Positions 6,377 through 7,230 of a stretch of DNA of 7,230 nt are shown one piece after another. Within the stretch, counting starts at the first letter, position 1. Each line of letters begins with the position of its first letter. The stretch covers positions 1-7,230 of the forward strand of contig JALTMR010000122.1 in the NCBI GenBank assembly GCA_027001525.1, given 5' to 3'. A model generated the notes under the pieces. It saw only the letters and a program-made list of their open reading frames with translations. It was not told the origin of the DNA and ran no database searches. The translations under genes were made by a program, and so were the position numbers. The stretch comes from Gammaproteobacteria bacterium (GTDB taxonomy: Bacteria; Pseudomonadota; Gammaproteobacteria; Tenderiales; Tenderiaceae).

Positions 6377-7230
6377 TCACTGCGTCAGGCGCGGTTTCAA
6401 GGCGGAATCAAAGGGGCTGATGAGGGAAATGGTTTGACGTAATCGCTCTGCCTCCGCGTGATCCCCCCGATCCCGTGCCAATTGCCACAATGCCTTCAGG
6501 CTGTCCATGTGTCCGGGGTGCATCCGCACAATGGCCTCCAACAGCGTGCGACCGTCGCCCCCCCGGGCCACCACCTGCTCCAGCCCGCCGAACATCCGGT
6601 CGGCGATTGCCCCGCTGATCCAGCGATCCTGAGGATTTGCCTGATGGGCCAGACGCATCAACCGCTGCGCTTCACCAGGCTTGCCCAGAAACTCGGCCAG
6701 CCATGCCCGATGGGCCAGACCCGTCCCCACAAAGGCACGCTCATAGGCTTCACGCTGCGCCTCAGCCACACCGAACACCTGCACGGCGGCGCTCAAGCCA
6801 ATTCGTTTGGAGAGCAACCAACGCTGCATACGCACCATATCCATCTCACCGCCATAGCGCACCTTGGGCAAGCGGTATTCAATCACCGGGGCCCACTCGT
6901 CCTGCACCGGGCCCGGGCCCACCTCGATACGCCCCCAATAACGCCCGAGCCAACTCCAGCCCCCCTCCTGGCCGGTGGCAGCGGCTTGTGCCTGTTCGTC
7001 CATGCGCGCCAAATTGGCAAACGTGGCCTGGGCGCTGGGCGCATCAATCGCCACCAGTGCCAGGCGAAAGCCTTCGATGAAGACCACGCCGTGATCAAAC
7101 ACCTGATTGAAACTGCGCAACACCACCGCCAGCGTGGTGGGGTCAAACTGGTTCAGCGCCAACCATTGCACAAACACCCCCCCCGGGTTGAGGTGGGCCC
7201 TCGCCCGCTCAAACTGCTGCACCGAGAGCC
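6377..7230 (-). CDS. Spermidine synthase-like protein with helical-repeat C terminus, 5' end missing
   Basis: Only the C-terminal 283 or so residues are in the window; the frame remains open through the right edge. Near the visible start, the HLNPGGVFVQWL segment (visible residues 12-23) is the 'rxxLxPGGvfvqWlpl' signature of polyamine aminopropyltransferase-like (spermine/spermidine synthase) domains, seen especially in large membrane-fused versions. It is preceded by LSVQQFERAR, the usual helix before that strand. The GTG at 7222 is therefore internal, not a start. From about visible residue 150 onward the sequence is helical, with TPR-like pairs such as AWLAEFLGKPGEAQRLM and ALWQLARDRGDHAEAERL. 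Catalytic residues for decarboxylated S-adenosylmethionine would lie outside the window, so true aminopropyl transfer cannot be judged. It ends 42 bases before ccoG with no terminator between, so readthrough into ccoG is possible. Confidence 0.85.
   Translation of the reverse strand, partial: LSVQQFERARAHLNPGGVFVQWLALNQFDPTTLAVVLRSFNQVFDHGVVFIEGFRLALVAIDAPSAQATFANLARMDEQAQAAATGQEGGWSWLGRYWGRIEVGPGPVQDEWAPVIEYRLPKVRYGGEMDMVRMQRWLLSKRIGLSAAVQVFGVAEAQREAYERAFVGTGLAHRAWLAEFLGKPGEAQRLMRLAHQANPQDRWISGAIADRMFGGLEQVVARGGDGRTLLEAIVRMHPGHMDSLKALWQLARDRGDHAEAERLRQTISLISPFDSALKPRLTQ

Noticed and set aside
6637..7080. 147-codon plus-strand frame rich in Pro, Ala and Arg
   Set aside because: Low-complexity composition opposite the spermidine synthase-like gene; typical shadow of GC-rich coding DNA.

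Overview
The window looks like chromosomal DNA of a respiring, moderately GC-rich gammaproteobacterium. The best evidence is the left block, where the end of coaD, a YfhL/AvFd-type 2[4Fe-4S] ferredoxin gene and a gamma-glutamyltranspeptidase gene follow one another on the plus strand. As I recall it, Pseudomonas has the same gene order. Genus cannot be called from the sequence. Both outer genes are cut by the window ends. The left edge also carries a perfect 18-bp inverted repeat that replaces the expected CoaD coding sequence, which looks like a foldback artefact at a contig end.

Layout. Positions 1-2429 (+): coaD (3' part), ferredoxin, ggt. Positions 2513-2710 (+): a stand-alone 39-codon gene for a single-pass membrane microprotein, with a strong Shine-Dalgarno sequence and its own intrinsic terminator. 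Positions 2770-3803 (+): two genes coupled by an ATGA overlap. The first encodes a four-helix protein resembling the N-terminal half of haem-copper oxidase subunit I. The second encodes a soluble protein of unknown function with CxC and CxxC cysteine pairs. A bidirectional terminator at 3839-3866 separates these from a convergent minus-strand set. In transcription order that set is: the 3' part of a membrane-type spermidine synthase-like gene with a helical-repeat tail (7230-6377), a divergent ccoG/fixG (6334-5009), a two-helix membrane protein (5019-4573), a monohaem cytochrome c lipoprotein (4592-4266) and a small lipoprotein with a possible YtkA/FixH-like domain (4269-3886). The last four overlap one another by 4-20 bases and are almost certainly one transcription unit.

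How the genes may work together. CcoG proteins are polyferredoxins with cupric reductase activity that help supply copper to cbb3 oxidase. Here ccoG is not followed by the usual ccoH-ccoI-ccoS genes but by a different membrane and lipoprotein set. Across the terminator lies a haem-copper-oxidase-like half protein with a cysteine-rich partner. I infer an uncharacterised envelope electron-transfer or metal-handling module (Fe-S cluster, haem c, possibly haem b, possibly thiol-bound metal). No catalytic oxidase subunit is present in the window, so its terminal reaction is unknown. There is no gene-free stretch above 300 bases. The longest gaps (2430-2527 and 2648-2769) hold only the microprotein leader and the terminator.
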